A stretch of DNA of 64,000 nt from the NCBI GenBank assembly GCA_032622095.1, contig CP136061.1, forward strand, positions 266,669,551 through 266,733,550. Direction: 5' to 3'. Below, piece by piece: positions 1-11,161 of the stretch. Source of the stretch: Siphonodentalium dalli. Taxonomy: Eukaryota; Mollusca; Scaphopoda; Gadilida; Siphonodentaliidae. The position numbers were made by a program, and so were the translations under genes. Each line of letters opens with the position of its first letter. The first letter of the stretch is position 1. The notes beneath the pieces are model-generated. The model was not told the origin of the DNA, made no database searches, and worked only from the letters and a program-made list of their open reading frames with translations.

Positions 1-220
1 TGATGGTATACCAGTATTTATTCTATAAACACACACGTGATGCCATACCTGGTATACCAGTATTTATTCTATACGAACACACGCGCTGGTATACCAGTAT
101 TTATTTTATACGCACACACGCGCTGGTATACCAGTATTTATTCTATATGCACACACGCGCTTGTATACCAGTATTTATGCTATACGCACACACGCGCTGG
201 TATAGCAGTATTTATCCCGC
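1..220. repeat. 37-bp minisatellite
   Basis: The motif GGTATACCAG recurs at 5, 51, 88, 125, 162 and 199. The spacing is 37 bp after a first longer unit, and each unit continues with TATTTATTCTATA and an ACACACGCGC tail. Overlapping short ORFs arise only from the repeat. The array may continue beyond the left edge. Confidence 0.9.
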
Positions 221-554
221 AGGGTCGTAACACAACAAAGACAGGTCTGCCTGATTGACTACCTTTATTTAATGAATTATTAATCAAAAAGGTAGTCGTG
301 AAATTATTGGTAGGATGTTCACTGTCCAGTTATCCATTTCTTGCTTCGCGTCTTCCTTTTTTGGCAACTCATATGACATCATATGAGGTTTAGTGACGGA
401 GATAGCCGGACAACTGGGGGAGGTACATGTATTAATTATTTATTTATTTGTCAGCTTATTTATTATGCAATAGTAATGGGACTTGGGTCATTGTGTTCAT
501 AATAAGGGGTGCTTTCCGATAGTGTTTTGTTTTATTCATCAGCATAACAATCCT
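221..554. other. intergenic or intronic stretch, no gene seen
   Basis: AT-rich sequence. It contains a small inverted repeat (GACTACCTTT at about 256 and AAAGGTAGTC at about 288). No exon with credible coding sequence was seen. It is probably an intron of the + strand ROCO-like gene, whose upstream exons lie off the window. Confidence 0.5.
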
Positions 555-1102
555 TTAACCCTTTACCCAACAGAACGGTCCTGTTCCAATGCATTCTCTT
601 ATATATGCGAGTCGACCATAGGTCGCCTCGCATATATAAGAGAATGCATTGGCTTAACACATATTAAAAATGATAAAATTGTCAAAGAATGTAAAAAAAT
701 ATTATAAAAATTGTTAAAAAATGTAAGAAACAATTATAAAATTGTTAAAGAATGTAAGAAAAAATGGTAAAAAGTGTTAGGTCGCCTCGCATATATAAGA
801 GAATGCATTGGCTTAACACATATTAAAAATGATAAAATTGTCAAAGAATGTAAAAAAATATTATAAATTTTTTTTTTTAGGCCAATGCATTCTCTTTTAT
901 ATGCGAGACGACCTATGGTCGACTCGCATATATAAGAGAATGCATTGGCACAGGGCATAGCTGTAACCATCACAATGTGGTCAATGAACCGGTTCCAATG
1001 ATATCCATATTTGCATGGTGTCATTGAGACAGACCGAAGATATTTTAGGCTGTTGAAGCTTTATTTGGGTGTTTTTGGCCGTTTTGTTGGGTAAAGGGTT
1101 AA
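555..1102. mobile_element. TTAA MITE (piggyBac-like ends), internally duplicated copy
   Basis: It is bounded by TTAA at 555-558 and 1099-1102, with termini reading TTAACCCTTTACCCAACA inward from the left and the complement (with small differences) at the right. Inside are the 67-nt hairpin (577-643) and a second hairpin in the opposite sense (about 881-947). It is about 150 bp longer than sister copies because a segment starting GGTCGCCTCGCATATATAAG occurs at both about 621 and about 781. It has no coding capacity and is presumably mobilised in trans. TTAA target use and CCC-starting ends are piggyBac-family traits; that assignment is inference. Confidence 0.85.
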
Positions 1103-1255
1103 CTACAGATGGGCAGCTCGTTGAACTAATAAGTTTTAATATCTCATTTTTGGACTTGATTGAGCAATAATTAAGGTGAGAATCAGTTATTGCAAGACCT
1201 ACAGAAGGTGAACACACATATATGGCTTAAAGGCCCACTTAATTTCGAATTAATT

Positions 1256-1626
1256 TTTACCCTGTGCCAATGCATTCTCTTATATATGCGAGTCGACCAT
1301 AGGTCGCCTCGCATATATAAGAGAATGCATTGGTCTAACAATTTTTTATCATTTTTTTTAAATAAATGTTTCTTACAATTTTTAGGACATAAAATAAAAA
1401 AACATCCATTATCCTGCAGGGAGCCCCACACATATATAGAAGCATATAGAAGAGTGTCGTCTGCTCATGTTTGTCTGGGGCTCTGTATGGGTGAAATTAT
1501 AAAATTGTTAAAAAATTATTAAAATTGTAAAAAATTGTTAGGCCAATGCATTCTCTTATATATGCGAGGCGACCTATGGCCGATTCGCATATACATGTAT
1601 AAGAGAATGCATTGGCACAGGGTAAA
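1256..1626. mobile_element. double-hairpin MITE lacking CCCTTT ends
   Basis: It is bounded by TTTACCCTGTGCC and its complement GGCACAGGGTAAA. Each end leads straight into a hairpin of the CCAATGCATTCTC type (1267-1333 and about 1543-1615). The spacer differs from the TTAA family and has a relative at 41275-41545. The outer TTAACCCTTTACC terminus of the other family is absent, so the hairpin pair occurs here without the piggyBac-like ends. Confidence 0.7.
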
Positions 1627-1747
1627 TAAATACCTACATGTATATAAAACTTTTTTTGTTCATGGCATTTTCATGGTAACCTCCTGTTGTTCACCTCAAA
1701 TTTGCATGCCTGTTCATTGTCTATTTTCAATCATTCATTCTTTTCAG

Positions 1748-2285
1748 ATGCCACTTGTCCGTCCAAATCAACAACAGTAGGAGTCATGATGGAGGTCGTA
1801 TCTGTGTTAACGAACCTTCCTAGTCAATGTGAAGGACATAAATCCATGAACCCATCAATATTCAGTCTCATTTCCAACGGACACATCTGTAGAAAAGTCC
1901 TCAAAAACCTTCTCTCACAACCGTCCCCGGGACTCGCAAACGTCGACAGCTTTCTGCACTTGTTAGAGATGAAAAATGTGATCTATAAATTCTCTAGCAC
2001 TCAGAGTGGTGACAATCATTCAATGGAGTATCTCGTTCCGTACTTCCTTAGTGATCTGCCATCGAACACGGAGGACGCGGATTGTTCGCGGCTTTATATT
2101 GTTACCGAGGTGCCGTTACCTCATTGGTTATTTGTGACATTCGCATTGAATCTGGCGTCAGTCATTCAGATGTCGTCGATGGATTGGATGAGTGATAAAA
2201 GTTGTTTGATCACATGCGTGTGCTGTACGTTTGAAATCTGCTTCCAGAAACTGCAGAATAGTATCTCGATCGCCATCAGTGAACA
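1748..2285 (+). CDS. exon: COR-like region of ROCO-type protein
   Basis: The acceptor TTTTCAG ends at 1747 and the donor GTAAGTATAC begins at 2286. The exon starts with the last two bases of a codon and ends with the first two of the next. Its translation has the leucine- and aromatic-rich character of COR domains: FLHLLEMKNVIYKF, then EYLVPYFLSDLP, then PLPHWLFVTFALNLAS. Molluscan ROCO/MFHAS1-type proteins have comparable segments after the GTPase. No ATP- or GTP-binding motif is present here. The exon is joined in phase to 9303-9531 across a 7-kb intron. The family call rests on pattern recognition and would be settled by a profile search for COR. Confidence 0.7.
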
Positions 2286-2295
2286 GTAAGTATAC

Positions 2296-2665
2296 AAGCC
2301 TGCAAATAGCATGTCTGTCATTTGCAGAATGAGATCCCCAGTGGGTGAATTTAGTGACGCTGTTCCACAAAGCGGGCTAGCATCACTAAAGTCACCCTCT
2401 GGGGACCTCATTCTGCTTAGGCCATCAACTGCTATGGTAGACCTAGGATCAGAATGAAGTTCCCAGTTGAAGTTGGTGATGTTCACCCATTAGTCACCTC
2501 GATTATGCATTTTATCTTCTGCAAATTAGGGGACATAGGCCTAAGCAGAATGAGGTCTCCAGAGGGTGAATTTTGTGATGCTAGCCCGCTGTGTGGGATA
2601 GCATCACTAAATTCACCCTCTGGGGGCCTCATTCTGCAAATGACAGACACACTATTTGCAGGCCT
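2296..2665. mobile_element. MITE with two GCAGAATGAG hairpins, inserted at a splice donor
   Basis: The termini are AGCCTGCAAATAG and its complement CTATTTGCAGGCCT. They flank two hairpins built on GCAGAATGAGGTCCCCAGAG...CTGGGGACCTCATTCTGC, with a spacer of about 150 bp between. The element is flanked by a direct repeat GTAAGTATAC (2286-2295 and 2666-2675), which is the splice donor of the preceding exon. It has no coding capacity. The superfamily is not clear; the flanking duplication is longer than the usual 2-8 bp. Confidence 0.85.
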
Positions 2666-2694
2666 GTAAGTATACAATGTATATATAATCTGTC

Positions 2695-3144
2695 AGGCCT
2701 TGGAATAGTGTGTCTGTCATTTGCAGAATGAGATCCCCAGAGGGTGAATTTAGTGATGATATCCCGTGTGGCGGGCTAGCATCACCAAATTCACCCTCTG
2801 GGAACCTCATTCTGCTTTAGGCCTCAACTTCTATGGGAGACCTAGGATCAGATTGAAGTTACCCAGTTGAAGTTTGTGATGTGCACCCATTAGTCACCTT
2901 GATTATGCATTTTATCTTCTCCAAATTAGGGGATATAGAAACTGAACAGAAGGGAAAAAGTATGTAAAAATAATATTAATTTGAGACAATAGATACTTCC
3001 CAGAAGATGAGGCCTAAGCAGAATGAAGTCCCAGAGGGTGAATTTAGTAATGCTGCATTTAGCTCGCTGTGCGGGTAGTGTCACTAAATTCACTGTCTGT
3101 GGGACCTCATTATGATAATAACAGACACACTATTTCAAGGTTTG
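2695..3144. mobile_element. MITE, GCAGAATGAG double-hairpin family
   Basis: A second copy lies just downstream of the first, with ends GGCCTTGGAATAGTGTGTC and GACAGACACACTATTTCAAGG. The left hairpin (about 2723-2817) is intact. The right one (about 3014-3115) is degraded. The spacer carries the family's CACCCATTAGTCACC segment. Confidence 0.8.
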
Positions 3145-3347
3145 TAATCTTTATATATAACACCTGTTGTCTGTCTGTAACTCTGTCACATGTTTTGTGG
3201 CATTTATATCTTTTCAGCCATGCCTCCAATTAGCCCAAATTTAGAACACGGCTCACGATGTGTTGTAAAAGATGACTCACAAAATTCATGCCGATTGGTC
3301 GAGGAAAACCTGAGATCGAACATGTCCTCTGAGGTAGTCTTTTCACT

Positions 3348-4504
3348 CAAGTACCTGTATACACTAATTAAGTACCTGTATACACTAATTAAGTACCTGT
3401 ATACACTAATTAAGTACATGTATACACTAATTAAGTACATGTATACACTAATTAAGTACCTGTATACACTAATTAAGTACCTGTATACACTAATTAAGTA
3501 CATGTATACACTAATTAAGTACCTGTATACACTAATTAAGTACATGTATACACTAATAAGTACCTGTATACACTAATTAAGTACATGTATGCACTAATTA
3601 AGTACCTGTATACACTAATTAAGTACATGTATACACTAATTAAGTACCTGTATACACTAATTAAGTACATGTATACACTAATTAAGTACCTGTATACACT
3701 AATTAAGTACATGTATACACTAATTAAGTACCTGTATACACTAATTAAGTACCTGTATATACTAATTAAGTACCTGTATACACTAATTAAGTACATGTAT
3801 ACACTAATTAAGTACATGTATACACTAATTAAGTACCTGTATACACTAATTAAGTACCTGTATACACTAATTAAGTACATGTATACACTAATTAAGTACC
3901 TGTATACACTAATTAAGTACATGTATACACTAATTAAGTACCTGTATACACTAATTAAGTACATGTATACACTAATTGAGTACCTGTATACACTAATTAA
4001 GTACATGTATACACTAATTAAGTACCTGTATACACTAATTAAGTACATGTGTATACACTAATTAAGTACCTGTATACACTAATTAAGTACATGTATACAC
4101 TAATTAAGTACCTGTATACACTAATTAAGTACATGTATACACTAATTAAGTACCTGTATACACTAATTAAGTACATGTATACACTAATTAAGTACCTGTA
4201 TACACTAATTAAGTACATGTATACACTAATTAAGTACATGTATACACTAATTAAGTACCTGTATACACTAATTAAGTACATGTATACACTAATTAAGTAC
4301 CTGTATACACTAATTAAGTACCTGTATACACTAATTAAGTACCTGTATACACTAATTAAGTACATGTATACACTAATTAAGTACCTGTATACACTAATTA
4401 AGTACCTGTATACACTAATTAACTACCCGTATACACTAATTAAGTACCTGTATACACTAATTAAGTACCTGTATACACTAATTAAGTACCTGTATACACT
4501 AATT
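3348..4504. repeat. 21-bp minisatellite, first array
   Basis: About 55 units of 21 bp, each TAC(C/A)TGTATACACTAATT plus AAG. Units with C and A at the fourth base mostly alternate, giving a 42-bp higher order. The period is a multiple of three and lacks stops in several frames, so long artificial ORFs appear on both strands. Other variants are rare: one unit lacking a base pair near 3555, one with GTGTATAC near 4048, one TAACTACCCG unit near 4425. Confidence 0.97.
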
Positions 4505-4973
4505 CTTATGATGTTTGTCGAAATGCCGTCATGTGACTTCGCACACAAAACCATACTTGCTTTGCAAAACTTCTAGAAGCTCTACCAAATCTTCGATGGA
4601 AATTGGCGCTTAATTAATTTGTCAGTTCAGCTTGAATGTATGGATGTTGATTTTGTTGTGGAAGTGCATGGGGTGTAGAGTCGAAGGAGAATACATATAT
4701 CGGAAGGCGCCTAAGGGACACAGTCTGACTGCCAGCCAGTGGGTACAAGACTAATACCGTTACAACACAACCACCAAAAAATAAATATTAGAATTTGTTC
4801 ATATCAGCAGAAACCAGATAGTAATAAAGAGCATTTAAAATTTTGAAGGCAATCCTCTGTACATAGTAATATAGAATAGAATAGAATACTTTATTGACTG
4901 ACTACTTTCCAGTGATGTTAGTCATGACATGTAACAAAATACTGACAATAACAAACAGGTATAAACACTGACA

Positions 4974-5120
4974 AATAAATAGACAGAACACAACGCGCAT
5001 CTTAATCGAGAATCTTTTATCGAATGAGTTGCGGATGGCAGAAATATAACTTTGCGCCGTCCGCAACGAGTTCGATAAAAGATTCGAGATTATGATGCAA
5101 GTTGTGTTCTGTATTTATTC
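4974..5120. repeat. long imperfect hairpin with AATAAATAG ends
   Basis: The outer arms AATAAATAGACAGAACACAAC and GTTGTGTTCTGTATTTATT enclose a second paired stretch, ATCTTTTATCGAA with TTCGATAAAAGAT. Inside it lies TTGCGGATGG with CCGTCCGCAA. The element is duplicated at 7485-7631 as part of the 2.5-kb duplication. Confidence 0.8.
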
Positions 5121-5431
5121 TACACCGTTCAGTAAGATAAGTTCAAACCATGAATGTCACCTCAATTGTTACTATAGCTACCTTTATTGTGATTTAAGTC
5201 TGACAAATAACCAGTAATTATGGGGGAATCACCGGAAGTGGATGATCGACGTAATGTATGTCATCATTCTTGGCGACAACGTCAACAAGAATAGATACGG
5301 CTTGTATTCCACTAGAGGTATACACTTATATGTATTCAATGGCTGGGATTCCGTTGAATACATGAGCCTCACGTCAATGGGTGTGGAATAATATGCATGT
5401 TTAAATACCTAATATTAGTATTTGCATGTAC

Positions 5432-5804
5432 AAGCCTGAGTTTAGTGTGCCTGTCATTTGCAGAATGAGGTCCCCAGAGGGTGAATTTACTAGCTAGCAT
5501 CACCAAACTCACCCTCTGGGGACCTCATTCTGCATGGCCTCATCTGCTACTAGTTGTATGGGAGACATAGACTCAGATTGAAGTTCCCAAATGGTGAATA
5601 AACTAAAAAAGAAATAGAATCTATGTGAAGAAGTTTCTATAGAAATTTGACAATAAAGAAACTTTCCAGAGAAGATGAGGCCTAAGCAGAATTAGGTCCC
5701 CAGTGGGTGAATTAATGATGCTAGCCTGCTATGCGGGATAGCGTCACTAAATTCACCGTCTGAAGACCTCATTATGTAAATGACAGACACGCTAAACTTT
5801 GACT
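5432..5804. mobile_element. MITE, GCAGAATGAG double-hairpin family
   Basis: The left hairpin is shortened (the loop region is deleted near 5490). The right hairpin (about 5690-5780) keeps the G-CCTGC-TAT-GCGGG-A apex. The ends diverge to AAGCCTGAGTTTAG and CTAAACTTTGACT, so this is a subfamily with changed termini. Confidence 0.75.
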
Positions 5805-6064
5805 GAAGCTAAAATTTGGTATTGATGTTCACCGCTCTGAGGGCATTCAGAAGAGTGTTCAATTGTTTTATTTGGGTGTTCCATTCTAGAGTTAATCATC
5901 TTTGTTTATCTGGAAATGTTGGTTTTTTTGTCTGTCCCAGCAGATATCTCAACAATACAAAATTTGAAATTGGATGTTCACTACTATCAGCCTAAATATG
6001 GACAACTTAAGGTGTTTCTTAATATACGATTCACCAAATTTCACACCGATTGGTAAAAGAAAAC

Positions 6065-8575
6065 TAATTAAGTACCTGTATACACTAATTAAGTACATGT
6101 ATACACTAATAAGTACCTGTATACACTAATTAAGTACATGTATGCACTAATTAAGTACCTGTATACACTAATTAAGTACATGTATACACTAATTAAGTAC
6201 CTGTATACACTAATTAAGTACATGTATACACTAATTAAGTACCTGTATACACTAATTAAGTACATGTATACACTAATTAAGTACCTGTATACACTAATTA
6301 AGTACCTGTATATACTAATTAAGTACCTGTATACACTAATTAAGTACATGTATACACTAATTAAGTACATGTATACACTAATTAAGTACCTGTATACACT
6401 AATTAAGTACCTGTATACACTAATTAAGTACATGTATACACTAATTAAGTACCTGTATACACTAATTAAGTACATGTATACACTAATTAAGTACCTGTAT
6501 ACACTAATTAAGTACATGTATACACTAATTGAGTACCTGTATACACTAATTAAGTACATGTATACACTAATTAAGTACCTGTATACACTAATTAAGTACA
6601 TGTGTATACACTAATTAAGTACCTGTATACACTAATTAAGTACATGTATACACTAATTAAGTACCTGTATACACTAATTGAGTACATGTATACACTAATT
6701 AAGTACATGTATACACTAATTAAGTACCTGTATACACTAATTAAGTACATGTATACACTAATTAAGTACATGTATACACTAATTAAGTACCTGTATACAC
6801 TAATTAAGTACATGTATACACTAATTAAGTACCTGTATACACTAATTAAGTACCTGTATACACTAATTAAGTACCTGTATACACTAATTAAGTACATGTA
6901 TACACTAATTAAGTACCTGTATACACTAATTAAGTACCTGTATACACTAATTAACTACCCGTATACACTAATTAAGTACCTGTATACACTAATTAAGTAC
7001 CTGTATACACTAATTCTTATGATGTTTGTCGAAATGCCGTCATGTGACTTCGCACACAAAACCATACTTGCTTTGCAAAACTTCTAGAAGCTCTACCAAA
7101 TCTTCGATGGAAATTGGCGCTTAATTAATTTGTCAGTTCAGCTTGAATGTATGGATGTTGATTTTGTTGTGGAAGTGCATGGGGTGTAGAGTCGAAGGAG
7201 AATACATATATCGGAAGGCGCCTAAGGGACACAGTCTGACTGCCAGCCAGTGGGTACAAGACTAATACCGTTACAACACAACCACCAAAAAATAAATATT
7301 AGAATTTGTTCATATCAGCAGAAACCAGATAGTAATAAAGAGCATTTAAAATTTTGAAGGCAATCCTCTGTACATAGTAATATAGAATAGAATAGAATAC
7401 TTTATTGACTGACTACTTTCCAGTGATGTTAGTCATGACATGTAACAAAATACTGACAATAACAAACAGGTATAAACACTGACAAATAAATAGACAGAAC
7501 ACAACGCGCATCTTAATCGAGAATCTTTTATCGAATGAGTTGCGGATGGCAGAAATATAACTTTGCGCCGTCCGCAACGAGTTCGATAAAAGATTCGAGA
7601 TTATGATGCAAGTTGTGTTCTGTATTTATTCTACACCGTTCAGTAAGATAAGTTCAAACCATGAATGTCACCTCAATTGTTACTATAGCTACCTTTATTG
7701 TGATTTAAGTCTGACAAATAACCAGTAATTATGGGGGAATCACCGGAAGTGGATGATCGACGTAATGTATGTCATCATTCTTGGCGACAACGTCAACAAG
7801 AATAGATACGGCTTGTATTCCACTAGAGGTATACACTTATATGTATTCAATGGCTGGGATTCCGTTGAATACATGAGCCTCACGTCAATGGGTGTGGAAT
7901 AATATGCATGTTTAAATACCTAATATTAGTATTTGCATGTACAAGCCTGAGTTTAGTGTGCCTGTCATTTGCAGAATGAGGTCCCCAGAGGGTGAATTTA
8001 CTAGCTAGCATCACCAAACTCACCCTCTGGGGACCTCATTCTGCATGGCCTCATCTGCTACTAGTTGTATGGGAGACATAGACTCAGATTGAAGTTCCCA
8101 AATGGTGAATAAACTAAAAAAGAAATAGAATCTATGTGAAGAAGTTTCTATAGAAATTTGACAATAAAGAAACTTTCCAGAGAAGATGAGGCCTAAGCAG
8201 AATTAGGTCCCCAGTGGGTGAATTAATGATGCTAGCCTGCTATGCGGGATAGCGTCACTAAATTCACCGTCTGAAGACCTCATTATGTAAATGACAGACA
8301 CGCTAAACTTTGACTGAAGCTAAAATTTGGTATTGATGTTCACCGCTCTGAGGGCATTCAGAAGAGTGTTCAATTGTTTTATTTGGGTGTTCCATTCTAG
8401 AGTTAATCATCTTTGTTTATCTGGAAATGTTGGTTTTTTTGTCTGTCCCAGCAGATATCTCAACAATACAAAATTTGAAATTGGATGTTCACTACTATCA
8501 GCCTAAATATGGACAACTTAAGGTGTTTCTTAATATACGATTCACCAAATTTCACACCGATTGGTAAAAGAAAAC
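6065..8575. repeat. tandem segmental duplication, copy 2
   Basis: A direct copy of 3512-6064 that is 42 bp (two satellite units) shorter in the array, so the offset drops from 2553 to 2511 after the array. The minisatellite here spans about 6065-7015. After 8575 the sequence continues as GCGAGATAAAAAATTTTTCC, the presumed original right flank. Confidence 0.95.
7943..8315. mobile_element. MITE, GCAGAATGAG family (segmental duplicate)
   Basis: The copy of the element at 5432-5804 carried by the 2.5-kb tandem duplication. No difference was seen. Confidence 0.8.
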
Positions 8576-8899
8576 GCGAGATAAAAAATTTTTCCTGAAG
8601 GCCGTAAACGTGATCTGTCGTCCTTTAAACGATCAGACATGTCTCATGAACTTAACAAAATAAGTTTTCTCTACTACAATGTGTTTGTGGACAACAAATT
8701 TTCTTGGTTTTGTGGTCATTAATACATGTAACAATTATGTTTTAATGTCGAACCCAAGTGAGATCTCTGTACTGGAGTGGTACATGCTAGTAAGGGGGTG
8801 AGTTAACCCTATGGGAAACCTAAAAGGAAACATTTGATGGTCCCCATACCATCAGATTCCAACAACAACAACAAAAATTTAAATGCCGCTTCTGTTATC

Positions 8900-9245
8900 A
8901 GAATCGGTTAATTACCTAAAAATAATGCTAACCACAGTTAACTATAGTATAAAATTGCCTAGAACGTGTTATCTATCAACATTTTGTTCAACAAAATTTG
9001 ACCAGATTGTCAAATATCACCCAAAGCCACCTGATTTTAGAGTTATCCATCTTCATCCACAATTTGGTCTGAGACCGTCGGCTTGAGGATTATTATATAT
9101 CTCGGGGAAATAACAAATTTCAAAAATTTATATCTAACACTCTGAGCATTGATGGGTGGGTTCCTTGACTCGAATACAATATTTGTTACCCCTAAAGCGA
9201 AAGACATAGTAATTTGAGAGCCTTAATTTGTATTATGCATCGTTA
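8900..9245. repeat. dispersed repeat, first copy
   Basis: It shares a diverged but colinear sequence with 30220-30545. Shared blocks include CAACTCTAGTATAAAATTGCC-like text, CCATCTT...CAATTTGGTC..GAGACCG and GGGTGGGTTCCT.GACTCGAAT. No protein is evident. Confidence 0.75.
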
Positions 9246-9302
9246 ACTACATGTAGGAGTGTATGCCATGCTTGAATTTCACTCAATATTCTTATTTTCC
9301 AG

Positions 9303-9531
9303 AAATGGCCAAAGAAAATCGTTGTTGACCGTTAAGTGGATTCAAGAAGCCTGCACGTCAAGCTTTCCTCAGCATATAGTTTACAAGATTGGTCCACTCT
9401 GTCCTGTTCCGAACTGTCAGGCCAATCAGAATGCTCATGTGATTCACTTACATCAAAATCCACCCATTCTTTGTGGTAAAACCAGAGTGGATAATTATCC
9501 CAATATACGACAGTATTTCCCAAACAATGAG
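9303..9531 (+). CDS. exon: Cys/His linker following COR-like region
   Basis: The acceptor TTATTTTCCAG ends at 9302 and the donor GTAGGAAC begins at 9532. The first base completes the Gln codon begun at the end of the previous exon, and the exon ends in phase 0. The translation (about 76 residues) has a Cys- and His-rich stretch, KIGPLCPVPNCQANQNAHVI, followed by HQNPPILCG. Such Cys/His pairs between the COR region and the C-terminal domain are seen in invertebrate ROCO proteins and might bind metal; that role is inference. Confidence 0.75.
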
Positions 9532-11161
9532 GTAGGAACAATAAAATATTTATATGTTTTAATGTTGTGTGCTATTCTCTGCTATGATATGAATGGCTCT
9601 ATCGCCGAACACGTTGGAGAGACGTTAGTAAAATTGTTTTGTATTCATTATGCAAACTCCATGTAATGAGGAAATACATAGAACGACACAAGTGTGTGAA
9701 CATCAGACCTGTTAAGTTTTGAAAATGTCAATCCGTGAGATTTTTGCGGGAGGTTTGCCCAAAGATGCTCATGTTCAAAAAATAATTTTTAAGATGAAGA
9801 TTGCATAGTTTTTATGAGTTTCTATTTTATAAATATATAGACCTAAATAAAATGGCAATGAATGTCCTGTTGGTAATTGTAATAGAGCTGCTCTGTGTGT
9901 GAGATAACACCATTTATTGAAAAGAAAGAAGCAGATCACACTTCGTAAAAATACTTAGAATGCCTCCGGATACAGCGTGATATGCGCGAAACCGAAAGTA
10001 CAACATCGTAATAAACGACAAAATGAACTTGTCTTACGGTTTAACCCACAAAAGAAATGCACACATTCCACCATTTATTAAAATTTTTTAAGAAGCAGAA
10101 ACTTTGTTTAAAGTTAGTTAAAACGAACCCGAGTTACACAGGTTACAACCGGACATGTATGCGTGAAACCGAAAGTACAAAATGACCCGTCTTAAAAGTT
10201 TTACCCACAAAATAAAAGACACATTCCGTTCTCAATGCATACCACTATCAGTGAACTTAAATCATAAAGTATCCATTACTTATGTTCATCAATGGGGCCG
10301 CACAATACAGCTATACACTTGTGATTAAACGTATTGTTTTATTTCGTCTGCAATTCATGCCACTAATCCGTTACTAAGAAATGTTCATCAATGGGGCCTA
10401 ACAATACAGAACTTTGTACACTTGTGATTATACGTATTGTTTACTAAAACAACACCCTTTATACGTGTGGCTTCACCAGAGTGTGAAAATCAATTAATAT
10501 CAGTCACAGTTCACCACAACTTGAGTCTTCAATCAAAATTTACCGACGGTATATTCTGTGAATGTTAATGTGTGGGTATTTACGGTACCGGAAATAAGGA
10601 AGTCACTGTCATTTGGGGAATCCCCGCAAATGCACAAATTTAAAAAATAAAAAAACTTCGTTTTGGGATTTTCAATGTGGTGTTTTGACTAATCCGTGAG
10701 AAATTGGGGGTTATCTGTGTTTGCGGAATTGCCGTGGAAATCCGTGAGTCTCACGGACAATCCGTGGAACTTAACAGCTCTGGTGAACATGTTAACGTTA
10801 TTGCACGAGTTTGTTGTGGCGCGATGGTAAAACGAGAACCGGAGGTTCGAGTTTTACCTCGCGGCATGACAAACGAGTGTAATAACGTTAACATGTTCAC
10901 AAAACTGTGTTGTTCTATGTTTATTGTACACTCCGAAGATTGTAGCTTGTACTATACTAAAATTTAGGTCCATATTGTTTATTTAATTGCACAAACGTGT
11001 AGACTATACCAAATAATTTAATGAAGAAATTGTCTGCCACGGTTGACGTCACCAATGACGTTGTTGACGTAATCGGTTTGTATTGTTCAAGAACAATACA
11101 CAATTGTTTATTGAACGTTTTGATATCTTCTGTATTTTGCTGTATTTCGCAAAATAAGCCA
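9532..11161. other. intron 2, unique part
   Basis: Intronic sequence with no exon fitting the phases. It includes two related direct repeats near 10260-10330 and 10380-10450 (CATCAATGGGGCC..ACAATACAG), a long hairpin at 10782-10903, and no clear mobile element boundaries. Confidence 0.5.
10782..10903. repeat. long hairpin, CGAG...TTC apex
   Basis: GTGAACATGTTAACGTTATT pairs with AATAACGTTAACATGTTCAC. The centre reads GTAAAACGAGAACC..GGTTCGAGTTTTAC. Arms are about 55 nt with small interruptions. Confidence 0.8.

Larger units (their letters stand above)
3512..6064. repeat. tandem segmental duplication, copy 1
   Basis: The segment 3512-6064 is repeated directly at 6065-8575. The first copy ends in GAAAAC at 6064 and is followed at once by TAATTAAGTACC, the start of the second. 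Rare minisatellite variants recur at an offset of 2553 bp (for example 3585 and 6138). The 1.56-kb non-satellite part looks identical in both copies. Confidence 0.95.
2286..9302 (+). other. intron 1 of the ROCO-like gene in this window
   Basis: A 7.0-kb intron made almost wholly of repeats: two hairpin MITEs near the donor, the 21-bp minisatellite, an exact 2.5-kb tandem duplication, two further MITE copies, and at 8900-9240 a dispersed repeat related to 30220-30545. No coding exon inside fits the flanking phases. The ORF at 3190-3576 does not fit the upstream phase and runs into the minisatellite. Confidence 0.75.

Noticed and set aside
3190-3576. ORF with a plausible splice acceptor (TTTTCAG at 3211)
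   Set aside because: Its frame does not match the phase of the exon ending at 2285, whereas 9303 does. It runs into the minisatellite, and its text resembles non-coding repeat at 6020-6064.
3348-7015. Possible CRISPR array
   Set aside because: Units are contiguous with no unique spacers. It is a eukaryotic minisatellite inside an intron.
8883-9086. 67-codon ORF before exon 9303
   Set aside because: It lies in a dispersed repeat also found at 30220-30545 and is not conserved as a frame there.
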